From: Rhabditoides inermis
Lineage: Eukaryota > Nematoda > Chromadorea > Rhabditida > Rhabditidae
Direction: 5' to 3'
DNA length: 64,000 nt
NCBI GenBank assembly: GCA_963966185.1
Contig: CAWZYM010000295.1
Coordinates: forward strand, 1,367,263-1,431,262
Below, one piece after another: positions 1-13,700 of this stretch; positions within the stretch are counted from its first letter, which is position 1; each line of letters opens with the position of its first letter. Both the position numbers and the translations under genes were made by a program. A model generated the notes under the pieces. The model had not been told where the DNA came from, ran no database searches, and saw only the letters and a list, made by a program, of their open reading frames with translations.

Positions 1-1852
1 AAGTCTCAGGATAAACTTTTAGGATAAACTCTCAGGATAAACTTTCAGGACAAACTCTCAGGATAAACTCTCAGGATAAAGTCTCAGGATAAACTTTCAG
101 AGAAAGTCTGAGAATAATCTCTCAGGATAAACTCTCAGGATAAACACAGGATAAACTTTCAGAAAAAAAAACTTCCAGAATAAACTCTCAGGATGAACTT
201 TCAGGATAACTTTTCAGGATAAACTCTCAGGATAAACTCTCAGGATAAACTCTCAGGATAAACTCTCAGAATAAACTCTCAGGATAAAGTCTCAGAATAA
301 ACTTTCAGGATTAACTCTCAGGATAAACTCTCAAGATAAACTCTCAGGAAAAAATCTCAGGATAAACTCTCAGGATAAACTCTCAGGATAAACTCTCAGG
401 ATAAACTCTCAGGATAAACTCTCAGGATAAAGTCTCAGGATAAACTTTCAGGATAAACTCTCAGGATAAACTCTCAGGATAAACACAGGATAAACTCTCA
501 GGATAAACTTTCAGGATGAACTCTCAGGATAAACTCTCAGGATAAAGTCTCAGGATAAAATCTCAGGACAACTCAGGATAAACTCTAGACAACACAGGAT
601 AAACATTCAGGATAAACTTCCAGGATAAACTCTCAGGATGAACTTTCAGAGAAAGTCTGAGGATAATCTCTCAGGATAAACTCTCAGGATAAACTCTCAG
701 GATAAAGTCTCAGAATAAACTTTCAGGATAAACTCTCAGGATAAACTCTCAAGATAAACTCTCAGGATAAACTCTCAGGATAAACTCTCAGGATAAACTC
801 TCAGGATAAACTCTCAGGATAAACTCTCAGGATAAACTCTCAGGATAAAGTCTCAGGATAAACTTTCAGGATAAACTCTCAGGATAAACTCTCAGGATAA
901 ACACAGGATAAACTCTCAGGATAAACTTTCAGGATGAACTCTCAGGATAAACTCTTAGGATAAACTCTCAGGATAAACTCTCAAGATAAACTCTCAGGAT
1001 AAACTTTCAGGATAAACCCTTAGGATAAACTTTCAGGATAAACTCTCAGGATAAAGTCTCAGGATAAAATCTCAGGACAACTCAGGATATACTCTCATTA
1101 CAAACTCAAGACAACACAGGATAAACTTTCAGGATGAAGCCTCAAGATAAAGTCTCAGGATAAAAACAGGATAAACTTTCAGGATAAACTCCCAGGATAA
1201 ACTTTCAGGATAAACTCTCAGGATAAACTCTCAGGATAAAGACTCAGGATAAACTTTCAGAGAAAGTCTGCGAATATTCTCTCAGGATAAACTCTCAGGA
1301 TAAACACAGGATAAACTCTCAGGATGAAGCCTCAAGATAAAGTGTCAGGATAAACACAGGATAAACTTCCAGGATAATCTCCCAGGATAAACTTTCAGGA
1401 TAAACTCTCAGGATAAACTCTCAGGATAAAGTCTCAGGATAAACTTTCAAAGAAAGTCTGAGGAAAATCTCTCAGGATGAACTCTCAGGAAAAACACAGG
1501 ATAAACTTTCAGGATGAACTTTCAGGATAAACTCTCAGGATAAACTCTCAGGATAAAGTCTCAGGATAAACACAGGATAAACTCTCAGGAGAAACTTTCA
1601 GGAGAAACTCTCAGGATAAACTCTCAGGATAAAGTCTCAGGATAAAGTCTCAGGATAAAATCTCAGGACAACTCAGGATAAACTCTCAGGATAAACTCTC
1701 AGGATAAAGTCTCAGGATAAACTTTCAGGATAAACTCTCAGGATAAAGTCTCAGGATAAACTTTCAGGATAAACTCTCAGGATAAACTCTCAAGATAAAC
1801 TCTCAGGATAAACTCTCAGGATAAACTCTCAGGATAAAGTCTCAGGATAAAC
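1..1852. repeat. Mixed 13-mer array, left end of window
   Basis: This stretch holds only 13-mer variants. Recognisable internal parts are a CTTTTAGGATAAA/CTTTCAGGACAAA marker at 15-60, hairpin elements (first at 93-107), a poly-A tract near 162-171, a type A block near 580-630 and an irregular type T block near 1075-1125. The first ~650 bp matches the sequence starting near 8045 (offset 8044 bp, from the TTTT at 17-20 versus 8061-8064). The window therefore starts inside a composite unit that recurs later. The section is more heterogeneous than the rest, with odd units such as GTCTGCGAATATTCTCTC near 1267, which suggests an older, less homogenised part. Confidence 0.85.
83..112. repeat. Hairpin-capable inverted repeat (representative)
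   Basis: ACTTTC at 93-98 and GAAAGT at 102-107 are perfect 6-bp complements around the 3-base loop AGA. An outer pair, CTCAG at 83-87 and CTGAG at 108-112, is also complementary, separated from the inner stem by GATAA on the left side only. The element recurs well over a hundred times, usually as two copies about 50 bp apart joined by GGATAATCTCGCAGGATGAA or GGATAATCTCTCAGGATAAA. Variants keep the stem (CTTTCAGTGAAAG near 5610, 9258 and 14555) or weaken it (CTTGCAGAGAAAG near 22094, 26818, 30799; CTTTAAGAGAAAG near 16204; CAGAGATAG at 53227 and 57688). Confidence 0.85.
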
Positions 1853-2985
1853 TTTCAGAAAAAGTCTGAGGATAATCTCGCAGGATGAAGTCTCAGGATA
1901 AACTTTCAGAGAAAGTCTGAGGATAATCTCTCAGGATAAACTCTCAGGATAAACACAGGATAAACTCTCAGGATGAAGCCTCAAGATAAAGTCTCAGGAC
2001 AAACACAGAATAAACTCTCAGGATAAACTTACAGGATAAACTCTCAGGATAAACTCTCAGGATAAACTCTCAGGAAAAAGTCTCAGGATAAAATCTCAGG
2101 TGAACTCAGGATAAACTCTCATTACAAACTCAAGACAACACAGGATAAACTTTCAGAAAAAAACTTCCAGAATAAACTCTCAGGATGAACTTTCAGGATA
2201 AACTTTACAGGATAAACTCTCAGGATAAACTCCCAGGATAAACATTTAGGCTAAACTTTCAGGATAAACTCTCAGGATGAACTTTCAGGATAAACTTTCA
2301 GGATAAACTCTCAGGATAAACTCTCAGGATAAACTCTCAGGATAAACTCTCAGGATGAAGTCTCAGGATAAACTTTCAGGATAAACTCTCAGGATAAACT
2401 CTTAAGATAAACTCTCAGGATAAACTCTCAGGATAAACTCTCAGGATAAAGTCTCAGGATAAACTTTCAGAGAAAGTCTGAGGATAATCTCGCTGGATGA
2501 AGTCTCAGGATAAACTTTCAGAGAAAGTCTGAGGATAATCTCTCAGGATAAACTCTCAGGATAAACACAGGATAAACTCTCAGGATGAAGCCTCAAGATA
2601 AAGTCTCAGGACAAACACAGAATAAACTCTCAGGATAAACTTTCAGGATAAACTCTCAGGATAAACTCTCAGGATAAATTCTCAGGAAAAAGTCTCAGGA
2701 TAAAATTTCAGGTGAACTCAGGATAAACTCTCATTACAAACTCAAGACAACACAGGATAAACTTTCAGAAAAAAAACTTCCAGAATAAACTCTCAGGATG
2801 AACTTTCAGGATAAACTTTCAGGATAAACTCTCAGGATAAACTCTCAGGAGAAACTCTCAGGATAAACTCTCAGAATAAACTCTCAGGATAAACTTTCAG
2901 GATAAACTCTCAGGATAAACTCTCAAGATAAACTCTCAGGATAAACTCTCAGGATAAACTCTCAGGATAAAGTCTCAGGATAAAC
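1853..2985. repeat. 1133-bp higher-order unit, copy 1
   Basis: This is the first copy of a tandem pair. The private junction CAGAAAAAGTCTGAGG occurs at about 1857 and again at about 2989. The type T blocks at 2119 and 2731 recur at 3252 and 3864, both 1133 bp later. Other shared oddities are CTTTACAGGATAAA and CATTTAGGCTAAACTTTC (near 2205 and 2245), which recur near 3338 and 3378. Each copy contains two type T blocks and paired hairpin elements separated by GGATAATCTCGC. Copy edges are uncertain by some tens of bases. Confidence 0.85.
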
Positions 2986-4118
2986 TTTCAGAAAAAGTCT
3001 GAGGATAATCTCGCAGGATGAAGTCTCAGGATAAACTTTCAGAGAAAGTCTGAGGATAATCTCTCAGGATAAACTCTCAGGATAAACACAGGATAAACTC
3101 TCAGGATGAAGCCTCAAGATAAAGTCTCAGGACAAACACAGAATAAACTCTCAGGATAAACTTACAGGATAAACTCTCAGGATAAACTCTCAGGATAAAC
3201 TCTCAGGAAAAAGTCTCAGGATAAAATCTCAGGTGAACTCAGGATAAACTCTCATTACAAACTCAAGACAACACAGGATAAACTTTCAGAAAAAAACTTC
3301 CAGAATAAACTCTCAGGATGAACTTTCAGGATAAACTTTACAGGATAAACTCTCAGGATAAACTCCCAGGATAAACATTTAGGCTAAACTTTCAGGATAA
3401 ACTCTCAGGATGAACTTTCAGGATAAACTTTCAGGATAAACTCTCAGGATAAACTCTCAGGATAAACTCTCAGGATAAACTCTCAGGATAAAGTCTCAGG
3501 ATAAACTTTCAGGATAAACTCTCAGGATAAACTCTTAAGATAAACTCTCAGGATAAACTCTCAGGATAAACTCTCAGGATAAAGTCTCAGGATAAACTTT
3601 CAGAGAAAGTCTGAGGATAATCTCGCTGGATGAAGTCTCAGGATAAACTTTCAGAGAAAGTCTGAGGATAATCTCTCAGGATAAACTCTCAGGATAAACA
3701 CAGGATAAACTCTCAGGATGAAGCCTCAAGATAAAGTCTCAGGACAAACACAGAATAAACTCTCGGGATAAACTTTCAGGATAAACTCTCAGGATAAACT
3801 CTCAGGATAAATTCTCAGGAAAAAGTCTCAGGATAAAATTTCAGGTGAACTCAGGATAAACTCTCATTACAAACTCAAGACAACACAGGATAAACTTTCA
3901 GAAAAAAAACTTCCAGAATAAACTCTCAGGATGAACTTTCAGGATAAACTTTCAGGATAAACTCTCAGGATAAACTCTCAGGAGAAACTCTCAGGATAAA
4001 CTCTCAGAATAAACTCTCAGGATAAACTCTCAGGATAAACTCTCAGGATAAAGTCTCAGGATAAACTTTCAGGATAAACTCTCAGGATAAACTCTCAAGA
4101 TAAACTCTCAGGATAAAC
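2986..4118. repeat. 1133-bp higher-order unit, copy 2
   Basis: Second copy of the unit that starts near 1853. It carries the same private variants in the same order, including CTCGCTGGATGAAG near 3625 (matching 2491). Small differences, such as CTCGGGATAAA near 3763 in this copy only, show independent point mutation after the duplication. The end is taken where agreement with the first copy can no longer be followed. Confidence 0.82.
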
Positions 4119-5449
4119 TCTCAGGATAAACTCTCAGGATAAAGTCTCAGGATAAACTTTCAGAGAAAGTCTGAGGATAATCTCTCAGGATAAAGTCTCA
4201 GGATAAACTTTCAGAGAAAGTCTGAGGATAATCTCTCAGGATAAACTCTCAGGATAAACACAGGATAAACTCTCAGGATAAACTTTCAGGATGAACTCTC
4301 AGGATAAACTCTCAGGATAAAGTCTCAGGATAAAATCTCAGGACAACTCAGGATAAACTCTAGACAACACAGGATAAACATTCAGGATAAACTTCCAGGA
4401 TAAACTCTCAGGATGAACTTTCAGGATAAACTTTCAGGATAAACTCTCAGGATAAACTCTCAGGATAAACTCTCAGGATAAACTCTCAGGAAAAAGTCTC
4501 AGGATAAAATCTCAGGTGAACTCAGGATAAACTCTCATTACAAACTCAAGACAACACAGGATAAACTTTCAGAAAAAAAACTTCCAGAATAAACTCTCAG
4601 GATGAACTTTCAGGATAAACTTTCAGGATAAACTCTCAGGATAAACTCTCAGGATAAAGTCTCAGGATAAAGTCTCAGGATAAACTTTCAGGATGAAGCC
4701 TCAAGATAAAGTCTCAGGATAAACACAGAATAAACTCTCAGGATAAACTCTCAAGATAAACTCTCAGGATAAACTCTCAGGATAAACTCTTAGGATAAAG
4801 TCTCAGGATAAACTTTCAGAGAAAGTCTGAGGATAATCTCTCAGGATAAAGTCTCAGAATTAACTTTCAGAGAAAGTCTGAGGATAATCTCTCAGGATAA
4901 ACTCTCAGGATAAACACAGGATAAACTCTCAGGATAAACTTTCAGGATGAACTCTCAGGATAAACTCTCAGGATAAAGTCTCAGGATAAAATCTCAGGAC
5001 AACTCAGGATAAACTCTAGACAACACAGGATAAACATTCAGGATAAACTTCCAGAATAAACTCTCAGGATGAACTTTCAGGATAAACTTTCAGGATAAAC
5101 TCTCAGGATAAACTCTCAGGATAAACTCTCAGGATGAACTCTCAGGATAAACACAGAATAAACTCTCAGGATAAACTTTCAGGATAAACTCTCTTTTTTT
5201 TCTCTCAGGATAAACTCTCAGGATAAACACAGGATAAACTCTCAGGATGAAGCCTCAAGATAAAGTCTCAGGATAAACGCAGAATAAACTCTCAGGATAA
5301 ACTTTCAGGATAAACTCTCAGGATAAACTCTCAGGATAAACTCTCAGGAAAGTCTCAGGATAAAATCTCAGGTGAACTCAGGATAAACTCTCATTACAAA
5401 CTCAAGACAACACAGGATAAACTTTCAGAAAAAAAACTTCCAGGATAAA
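4119..5449. repeat. Mixed 13-mer array with first poly-T tract
   Basis: Only 13-mer variants are present. It holds type A blocks near 4349 and 5006, type T blocks near 4536 and 5391, several hairpin pairs, and the first poly-T tract of the window (T8 at 5194-5201). Near 5348 the usual GGAAAAAGTCTC is shortened to GGAAAGTCTC, a private deletion useful for recognising this copy. No gene or unique sequence is visible. Confidence 0.85.
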
Positions 5450-8400
5450 CTCTCAGGATGAACTCTCAGGATAAACTCTCAGGATAAACTCTCAGGATAA
5501 ACTCTCAGGATAAACTTTCAGGATAAACTCTCAGGATAAACTCTCAAGAAAAACTCTCAGGATAAACTCTCAGGATAAACTCTCAGGATAAAGTCTCAGG
5601 ATAAACTTTCAGTGAAAGTCTGAGGATAATCTCTCAGGATAAAGTCTCAGGATAAACTTTCAGAGAAAGTCTGAGGATAATCTCTCAGGATAAACTCTCA
5701 GGATAAACTTTCAGGATGAACTCTCAGGATAAACTCTCAGGATAAAGTCTCAGGATAAAATCTCAGGACAACTCAGGATAAACTCTAGACAACACAGGAT
5801 AAACATTCAGGATAAACTTCCAGGATAAAATCTCAGGATGAACTTTCAGGATAAACTTTCAGGATAAACTCTCAGGATAAACTCTCAGGATAAACTCTCA
5901 GGATAAACTCTCAGGATAAAGTCTCAGGATAAACTTTCAGGATAAACTCTCAGGATAAACTCTCAAGATAAACTCTCAGGATAAACTCTCAGGATAAACT
6001 CTCAGGATAAAGTCTCAGGATAAACTTTCAGAGAAAGTCTGAGGATAATCTCGCAGGATGAAGTCTCAGGATAAACTTTCAGAGAAAGTCTGAGGATAAT
6101 CTCTCAGGATAAACTCTCAGGATAAACACAGGATAAACTTTCAGGATGAAGCCTCAAGATAAAGTCTCAGGACAAACACAGAATAAACTCTCAGGATAAA
6201 CTTTCAGGATAAACTCTCAGGATAAACTCTCAGGATAAAGTCTCAGGAAAAAGTCTCAGGATAAAATCTCAGGTGAACTCAGGATAAACTCTCATTACAA
6301 ACTCAAGACAACACAGGACAAACTTTCAGAAAAAAAAAAACTTCCAGAATAAACTCTCAGGATGAACTTTCAGGATAAACTTTCAGGATAAACTCTCAGG
6401 ATAAACTCTCAAGATAAACTCTCAGGATAAAGTCTCAGGATAAAGTCTCAGGATAAACTTTCAGGATGAAGCCTCAAGATAAAGTCTCAGGATAAACACA
6501 GAATAAACTCTCAGGATAAACTTTCAGGATAAACTCTCTTTTTTCTCTCAGGATAAACTCTCAGGATAAACACAGGATAAACTCTCAGGATGAAGCCTCA
6601 AGATAAAGTCTCAGGACAAACACAGAATAAACTTTCAGGATAAACTTTCAGGATAAACTCTCAGGATAAACTCTCAGGATAAACTCTCAGGAAAAAGTCT
6701 CAGGATAAAATCTCAGGTGAACTCAGGATAAACTCTCATTACAAACACAAGACAACACAGGACAAACTTTCAGAAAAAAAACTTCCAGAATAAACTCTCA
6801 GGATGAACTTTCAGGATAAACTTTCAGGATAAACTCTCAGGATAAACTCTCAAGATAAACTCTCAGGATAAAGTCTCAGGATAAAGTCTCAGGATAAACT
6901 TTCAGGATGAAGCCTCAAGATAAAGTCTCAGGATAAACACAGAATAAACTCTCAGGATAAACTTTCAGGATAAACTCTCTTTTTTCTCTCAGGATAAACT
7001 CTCAGGATAAACACAGGATAAACTCTCAGGATGAAGCCTCAAGATAAAGTCTCAGAATAAACACAGAATAAACTCTCAGAATAAACTTTCAGGATAAACT
7101 CTCAGGATAAACTCTCAGGATAAACTCTCAGGAAAAAGTCTCAGGATAAAATCTCAGGTGAACTCAGGATAAACTCTCATTACAAACTCAAGACAACACA
7201 GGATAAACTTTCAGAAAAAAAACTTCCAGAATAAACTCTCAGGATGAACTTTCAGGATAACTTTTCAGGATAAACTCTCAGGATAAACTCTCAGGATAAA
7301 CTCTCAGGATAAACTCTCAGGAAAAAGTCTCAGGATAAACTTTCAAGATAAACTCTCAGGATAAACTCTCAAGATAAACTTTCAGGATAATCTCTCAGGA
7401 TAAAGTCTCAGGATAAACTTTCAGAGAAAGTCTGAGGATAATCTCTCAGGATAAACTCTCAGGATAAACACAGGATAAACTCTCAGGATAAACTCTCAGG
7501 ATGAAGCCTCAAGATAAACTCTCAGGATAAACTCTCAGGATAAACTCTCAGGGTAAAGTCTCAGGATAAACTCTAGACAACACAGGATAAACATTCAGGA
7601 TAAACTTCCAGGATAAACTCTCAGGATGAACTTTCAGGATAAACTTTCAGGATAAACTCTCAGGATAAACTCTCAGAATAAAGTCTCAGGATAAACTCTC
7701 AGGATAAAGTCTCAGGATAAACTTTCAGAGAAAGTCTGAGGATAAACTCTCAGGATAAACTCTCAGGATAAAGTCTCAGGATAATTTTTAAGAGAAAGTC
7801 TGAGGATAATCTCTCAGGATGAAGTCTCAGGATAAACTTTCAGAGAAAGTCTGAGGATAATCTCTCAAAATAAAGTCTCAGGATAAACACAGAATAAACT
7901 CTCAGGATAAATTTTCAAGATAAACTCTCAGGATAAACTCTCAGGATAAACTCTCAGGATAAAATTTCAGGACAACTCAGGATAAACTCTAGACAACACA
8001 GGATAAACATTCAGGATAAACTTCCAGGATAAACTCTCAGGATGAACTTTCAGGATAAACTTTTAGGATAAACTCTCAGGATAAACTTTCAGGACAAACT
8101 CTCAGGATAAACTCTCAGGATAAAGTCTCAGGATAAACTTTCAGAGAAAGTCTGAGAATAATCTCTCAGGATAAACTCTCAGGATAAACACAGGATAAAC
8201 TTTCAGAAAAAAAAAACTTCCAGAATAAACTCTCAGGATGAACTTTCAGGATAACTTTTCAGGATAAACTCTCAGGATAAACTCTCAGGATAAACTCTCA
8301 GGATAAACTCTCAGGATAAACTCTCAGAATAAAGTCTCAGAATAAACTTTCAGGATAAACTCTCAGGATAAACTCTCAAGATAAACTCTCAGGATAAACT

Positions 8401-10617
8401 CTCAGGATAAACTCTCAGGATAAACTCTCAGGATAAACTCTCAGGATAAACTCTCAGGATAAACTCTCAGGATAAAGTCTCAGGATAAACTTTCAGGATA
8501 AACTCTCAGGATAAACTCTCAGGATAAACACAGGATAAACTCTCAGGATAAACTTTCAGGATGAACTCTCAGGATAAACTCTCAGGATAAAGTCTCAGGA
8601 TAAAATCTCAGGACAACTCAGGATAAACTCTAGACAACACAGGATAAACATTCAGGATAAACTTCCAGGATAAACTCTCAGGATGAACTTTCAGAGAAAG
8701 TCTGAGGATAATCTCTCAGGATGAAGTCTCAGGATAAACACAAAATAAACTCTCAGGATAAACTTTCAGGATAAACTCTCAGGATAAACTCTCAGGATAA
8801 ACTCTCAGGATAAAATTTCAGGACAACTCAGGATAAACTCTAGACAACACAGGATAAACATTCAGGATGAACTTCCAGGATAAACTCTCAGAATGAACTT
8901 TCAGGATAAACTTTTAGGATAAACTCTCAGGATAAACTTTCAGGACAAACTCTCAGGATAAACTCTCAGGATAAACTCTCAGGATAAACTCTCAGGAAAA
9001 AGTCTCAGGATAAAATCTCAGGTGAACTCAGGATAAACTCTCATTACAAACTCAAGACAACACAGGATAAACTTTCAGAAAAAAAACTTCCAGGATAAAC
9101 TCTCAGGATGAACTCTCAGGATAAACTCTCAGGATAAACTCTCAGGATAAACTCTCAGGATAAACTTTCAGGATAAACTCTCAGGATAAACTCTCAAGAA
9201 AAACTCTCAGGATAAACTCTCAGGATAAACTCTCAGGATAAAGTCTCAGGATAAACTTTCAGTGAAAGTCTGAGGATAATCTCTCAGGATAAAGTCTCAG
9301 GATAAACTTTCAGAGAAAGTCTGAGGATAATCTCTCAGGATAAACTCTCAGGATAAACTTTCAGGATGAACTCTCAGGATAAACTCTCAGGATAAAGTCT
9401 CAGGATAAAATCTCAGGACAACTCAGGATAAACTCTAGACAACACAGGATAAACATTCAGGATAAACTTCCAGGATAAAATCTCAGGATGAACTTTCAGG
9501 ATAAACTTTCAGGATAAACTCTCAGGATAAACTCTCAGGATAAACTCTCAGGATAAACTCTCAGGATAAAGTCTCAGGATAAACTTTCAGGATAAACTCT
9601 CAGGATAAACTCTCAAGATAGACTCTCAGGATAAACTCTCAGGATAAACTCTCAGGATAAAGTCTCAGGATAAACTTTCAGAGAAAGTCTGAGGATAATC
9701 TCGCAGGATGAAGTCTCAGGATAAACTTTCAGAGAAAGTCTGAGGATAATCTCTCAGGATAAACTCTCAGGATAAACACAGGATAAACTTTCAGGATGAA
9801 GCCTCAAGATAAAGTCTCAGGACAAACACAGAATAAACTCTCAGGATAAACTTTCAGGATAAACTCTCAGGATAAACTCTCAGGATAAACTCTCAGGAAA
9901 AAGTCTCAGGATAAAATCTCAGGTGAACTCAGGATAAACTCTCATTACAAACTCAAGACAACACAGGACAAACTTTCAGAAAAAAAACTTCCAGAATAAA
10001 CTCTCAGGATGAACTTTCAGGATAAACTTTCAGGATAAACTCTCAGGATAAACTCTCAAGATAAACTCTCAGGATAAAGTCTCAGGATAAAGTCTCAGGA
10101 TAAACTTTCAGGATGAAGCCTCAAGATAAAGTCTCAGGATAAACACAGAATAAACTCTCAGGATAAACTTTCAGGATGAACTCTCTTTTTTCTCTCATGA
10201 TAAACTCTCAGGATAAACACAGGATAAACTCTCAGGATGAAGCCTCAAGATAAAGTCTCAGGATAAACACAGAATAAACTCTCAGAATAAACTTTCAGGA
10301 TAAACTCTCAGGATAAACTCTCAGGATAAACTCTCAGGAAAAAGTCTCAGGATAAAATCTCAGGTGAACTCAGGATAAACTCTCATTACAAACTCAAGAC
10401 AACACAGGATAAACTTTCAAAAAAAAAACTTCCAGAATAAACTCTCAGGATGAACTTTCAGGATAACTTTTCAGGATAAACTCTCAGGATAAACTCTCAG
10501 GATAAACTCTCAGGATAAACTCTCAGGAAAAAGTCTCAGGATAAACTTTCAAGATAAACTCTCAGGATAAACTCTCAAGATAAACTTTCAGGATAATCTC
10601 TCAGGATAAAGTCTCAG
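5450..10617. repeat. ~5.3-kb segmental tandem duplication, copy 1
   Basis: Private variants here recur 5296-5298 bp downstream: CTCAAGAAAAACTC at 5545 versus 10843; CAGGGTAAAG at 7548 versus 12844; GGATAATTTTTAAGAG near 7777 versus 13073; CTTTTAGG at 8061 versus 13357. Inside the copy a shorter homology exists too: the section from about 5411 is repeated from about 9061 (offset 3650). The copy therefore contains an earlier internal duplication. Three poly-T tracts (6539, 6980, 10186) and several poly-A tracts lie within it. Confidence 0.85.
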
Positions 10618-10747
10618 GATAAAATCTCAGGTGAACTCAGGATAAACTCTCATTACAAACTCAAGACAACACAGGATAAACTTTCAAAAAAAAAACTTCC
10701 AGAATAAACTCTCAGGATGAACTTTCAGGATAACTTTTCAGGATAAA
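10618..10747. repeat. Junction segment between the two 5.3-kb copies
   Basis: At about 10617 the sequence leaves the path followed by the second copy at about 15913. It passes through one type T block (CATTAC at 10649) and a poly-A tract preceded by CTTTC rather than CTTTCAG. It rejoins the path of the first copy at about 10748, which matches 5451. This is where the recombination that made the 5.3-kb pair can be located, to within about 130 bp. Confidence 0.6.
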
Positions 10748-13700
10748 CTCTCAGGATGAACTCTCAGGATAAACTCTCAGGATAAACTCTCAGGATAAAC
10801 TCTCAGGATAAACTTTCAGGATAAACTCTCAGGATAAACTCTCAAGAAAAACTCTCAGGATAAACTCTCAGGATAAACTCTCAGGATAAAGTCTCAGGAT
10901 AAACTTTCAGTGAAAGTCTGAGGTTAATCTCTCAGGATAAAGTCTCAGGATAAACTTTCAGAGAAAGTCTGAGGATAATCTCTCAGGATAAACTCTCAGG
11001 ATAAACTTTCAGGATGAACTCTCAGGATAAACTCTCAGGATAAAGTCTCAGGATAAAATCTCAGGACAACTCAGGATAAACTCTAGACAACACAGGATAA
11101 ACATTCAGGATAAACTTCCAGGATAAAATCTCAGGATGAACTTTCAGGATAAACTTTCAGGATAAACTCTCAGGATAAACTCTCAGGATAAACTCTCAGG
11201 ATAAACTCTCAGGATAAAGTCTCAGGATAAACTTTCAGGATAAACTCTCAGGATAAACTCTCAAGATAAACTCTCAGGATAAACTCTCAGGATAAACTCT
11301 CAGGATAAAGTCTCAGGATAAACTTTCAGAGAAAGTCTGAGGATAATCTCGCAGGATGAAGTCTCAGGATAAACTTTCAGAGAAAGTCTGAGGATAATCT
11401 CTCAGGATAAACTCTCAGGATAAACACAGGATAAACTTTCAGGATGAAGCCTCAAGATAAAGTCTCAGGACAAACACAGAATAAACTCTCAGGATAAACT
11501 TTCAGGATAAACTCTCAGGATAAACTATCAGGATAAACTCTCAGGAAAAAGTCTCAGGATAAAATCTCAGGTGAACTCAGGATAAACTCTCATTACAAAC
11601 TCAAGACAACACAGGACAAACTTTCAGAAAAAAAAACTTCCAGAATAAACTCTCAGGATGAACTTTCAGGATAAACTTTCAGGATAAACTCTCAGGATAA
11701 ACTCTCAAGATAAACTCTCAGGATAAAGTCTCAGGATAAAGTCTCAGGATAAACTTTCAGGATGAAGCCTCAAGATAAAGTCTCAGGATAAACACAGAAT
11801 AAACTCTCAGGATAAACTTTCAGGATAAACTCTCTTTTTTCTCTCAGGATAAACTCTCAGGATAAACACAGGATAAACTCTCAGGATGAAGCCTCAAGAT
11901 AAAGTCTCAGGACAAACACAGAATAAACTTTCAGGATAAACTTTCAGGATAAACTCTCAGGATAAACTCTCAGGATAAACTCTCAGGAAAAAGTCTCAGG
12001 ATAAAATCTCAGGTGAACTCAGGATAAACTCTCATTACAAACACAAGACAACACAGGACAAACTTTCAGAAAAAAAACTTCCAGAATAAACTCTCAGGAT
12101 GAACTTTCAGGATAAACTTTCAGGATAAACTCTCAGGATAAACTCTCAAGATAAACTCTCAGGATAAAGTCTCAGGATAAAGTCTCAGGATAAACTTTCA
12201 GGATGAAGCCTCAAGATAAAGTCTCAGGATAAACACAGAATAAACTCTCAGGATAAACTTTCAGGATAAACTCTCTTTTTTCTCTCAGGATAAACTCTCA
12301 GGATAAACACAGGATAAACTCTCAGGATGAAGCCTCAAGATAAAGTCTCAGAATAAACACAGAATAAACTCTCAGAATAAACTTTCAGGATAAACTCTCA
12401 GGATAAACTCTCAGGATAAACTCTCAGGAAAAAGTCTCAGGATAAAATCTCAGGTGAACTCAGGATAAACTCTCATTACAAACTCAAGACAACACAGGAT
12501 AAACTTTCAGAAAAAAAACTTCCAGAATAAACTCTCAGGATGAACTTTCAGGATAACTTTTCAGGATAAACTCTCAGGATAAACTCTCAGGATAAACTCT
12601 CAGGATAAACTCTCAGGAAAAAGTCTCAGGATAAACTTTCAAGATAAACTCTCAGGATAAACTCTCAAGATAAACTTTCAGGATAATCTCTCAGGATAAA
12701 GTCTCAGGATAAACTTTCAGAGAAAGTCTGAGGATAATCTCTCAGGATAAACTCTCAGGATAAACACAGGATAAACTCTCAGGATAAACTCTCAGGATGA
12801 AGCCTCAAGATAAACTCTCAGGATAAACTCTCAGGATAAACTCTCAGGGTAAAGTCTCAGGATAAACTCTAGACAACACAGGATAAACATTCAGGATAAA
12901 CTTCCAGGATAAACTCTCAGGATGAACTTTCAGGATAAACTTTCAGGATAAACTCTCAGGATAAACTCTCAGGATAAAGTCTCAGGATAAACTCTCAGGA
13001 TAAAGTCTCAGGATAAACTTTCAGAGAAAGTCTGAGGATAAACTCTCAGGATAAACTCTCAGGATAAAGTCTCAGGATAATTTTTAAGAGAAAGTCTGAG
13101 GATAATCTCTCAGGATGAAGTCTCAGGATAAACTTTCAGAGAAAGTCTGAGGATAATCTCTCAAAATAAAGTCTCAGGATAAACACAGAATAAACTCTCA
13201 GGATAAATTTTCAAGATAAACTCTCAGGATAAACTCTCAGGATAAACTCTCAGGATAAAATTTCAGGACAACTCAGGATAAACTCTAGACAACACAGGAT
13301 AAACATTCAGGATAAACTTCCAGGATAAACTCTCAGGATGAACTTTCAGGATAAACTTTTAGGATAAACTCTCAGGATAAACTTTCAGGACAAACTCTCA
13401 GGATAAACTCTCAGGATAAAGTCTCAGGATAAACTTTCAGAGAAAGTCTGAGAATAATCTCTCAGGATAAACTCTCAGGATAAACACAGGATAAACTTTC
13501 AGAAAAAAAAACTTCCAGAATAAACTCTCAGGATGAACTTTCAGGATAACTTTTCAGGATAAACTCTCAGGATAAACTCTCAGGATAAACTCTCAGGATA
13601 AACTCTCAGGATAAACTCTCAGAATAAAGTCTCAGAATAAACTTTCAGGATAAACTCTCAGGATAAACTCTCAAGATAAACTCTCAGGATAAACTCTCAG

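Noticed and set aside
580..630. XbaI-like TCTAGA in type A blocks as a functional site
   Set aside because: TCTAGA arises from the 13-bp deletion junction and is only a useful restriction marker; nothing suggests a role.
1..650. An 8044-bp tandem duplication linking 17-650 with 8061-8700
   Set aside because: Only about 650 bp match at this offset and the same segment also matches near 13.35 kb and elsewhere, so it is a dispersed composite unit, not a demonstrable 8-kb copy.
5194..5201. Transcription terminator (T-run after a hairpin)
   Set aside because: The T-run is not preceded by a GC-rich stem at the right distance and belongs to a 19-member repeat family; there is no gene to terminate.
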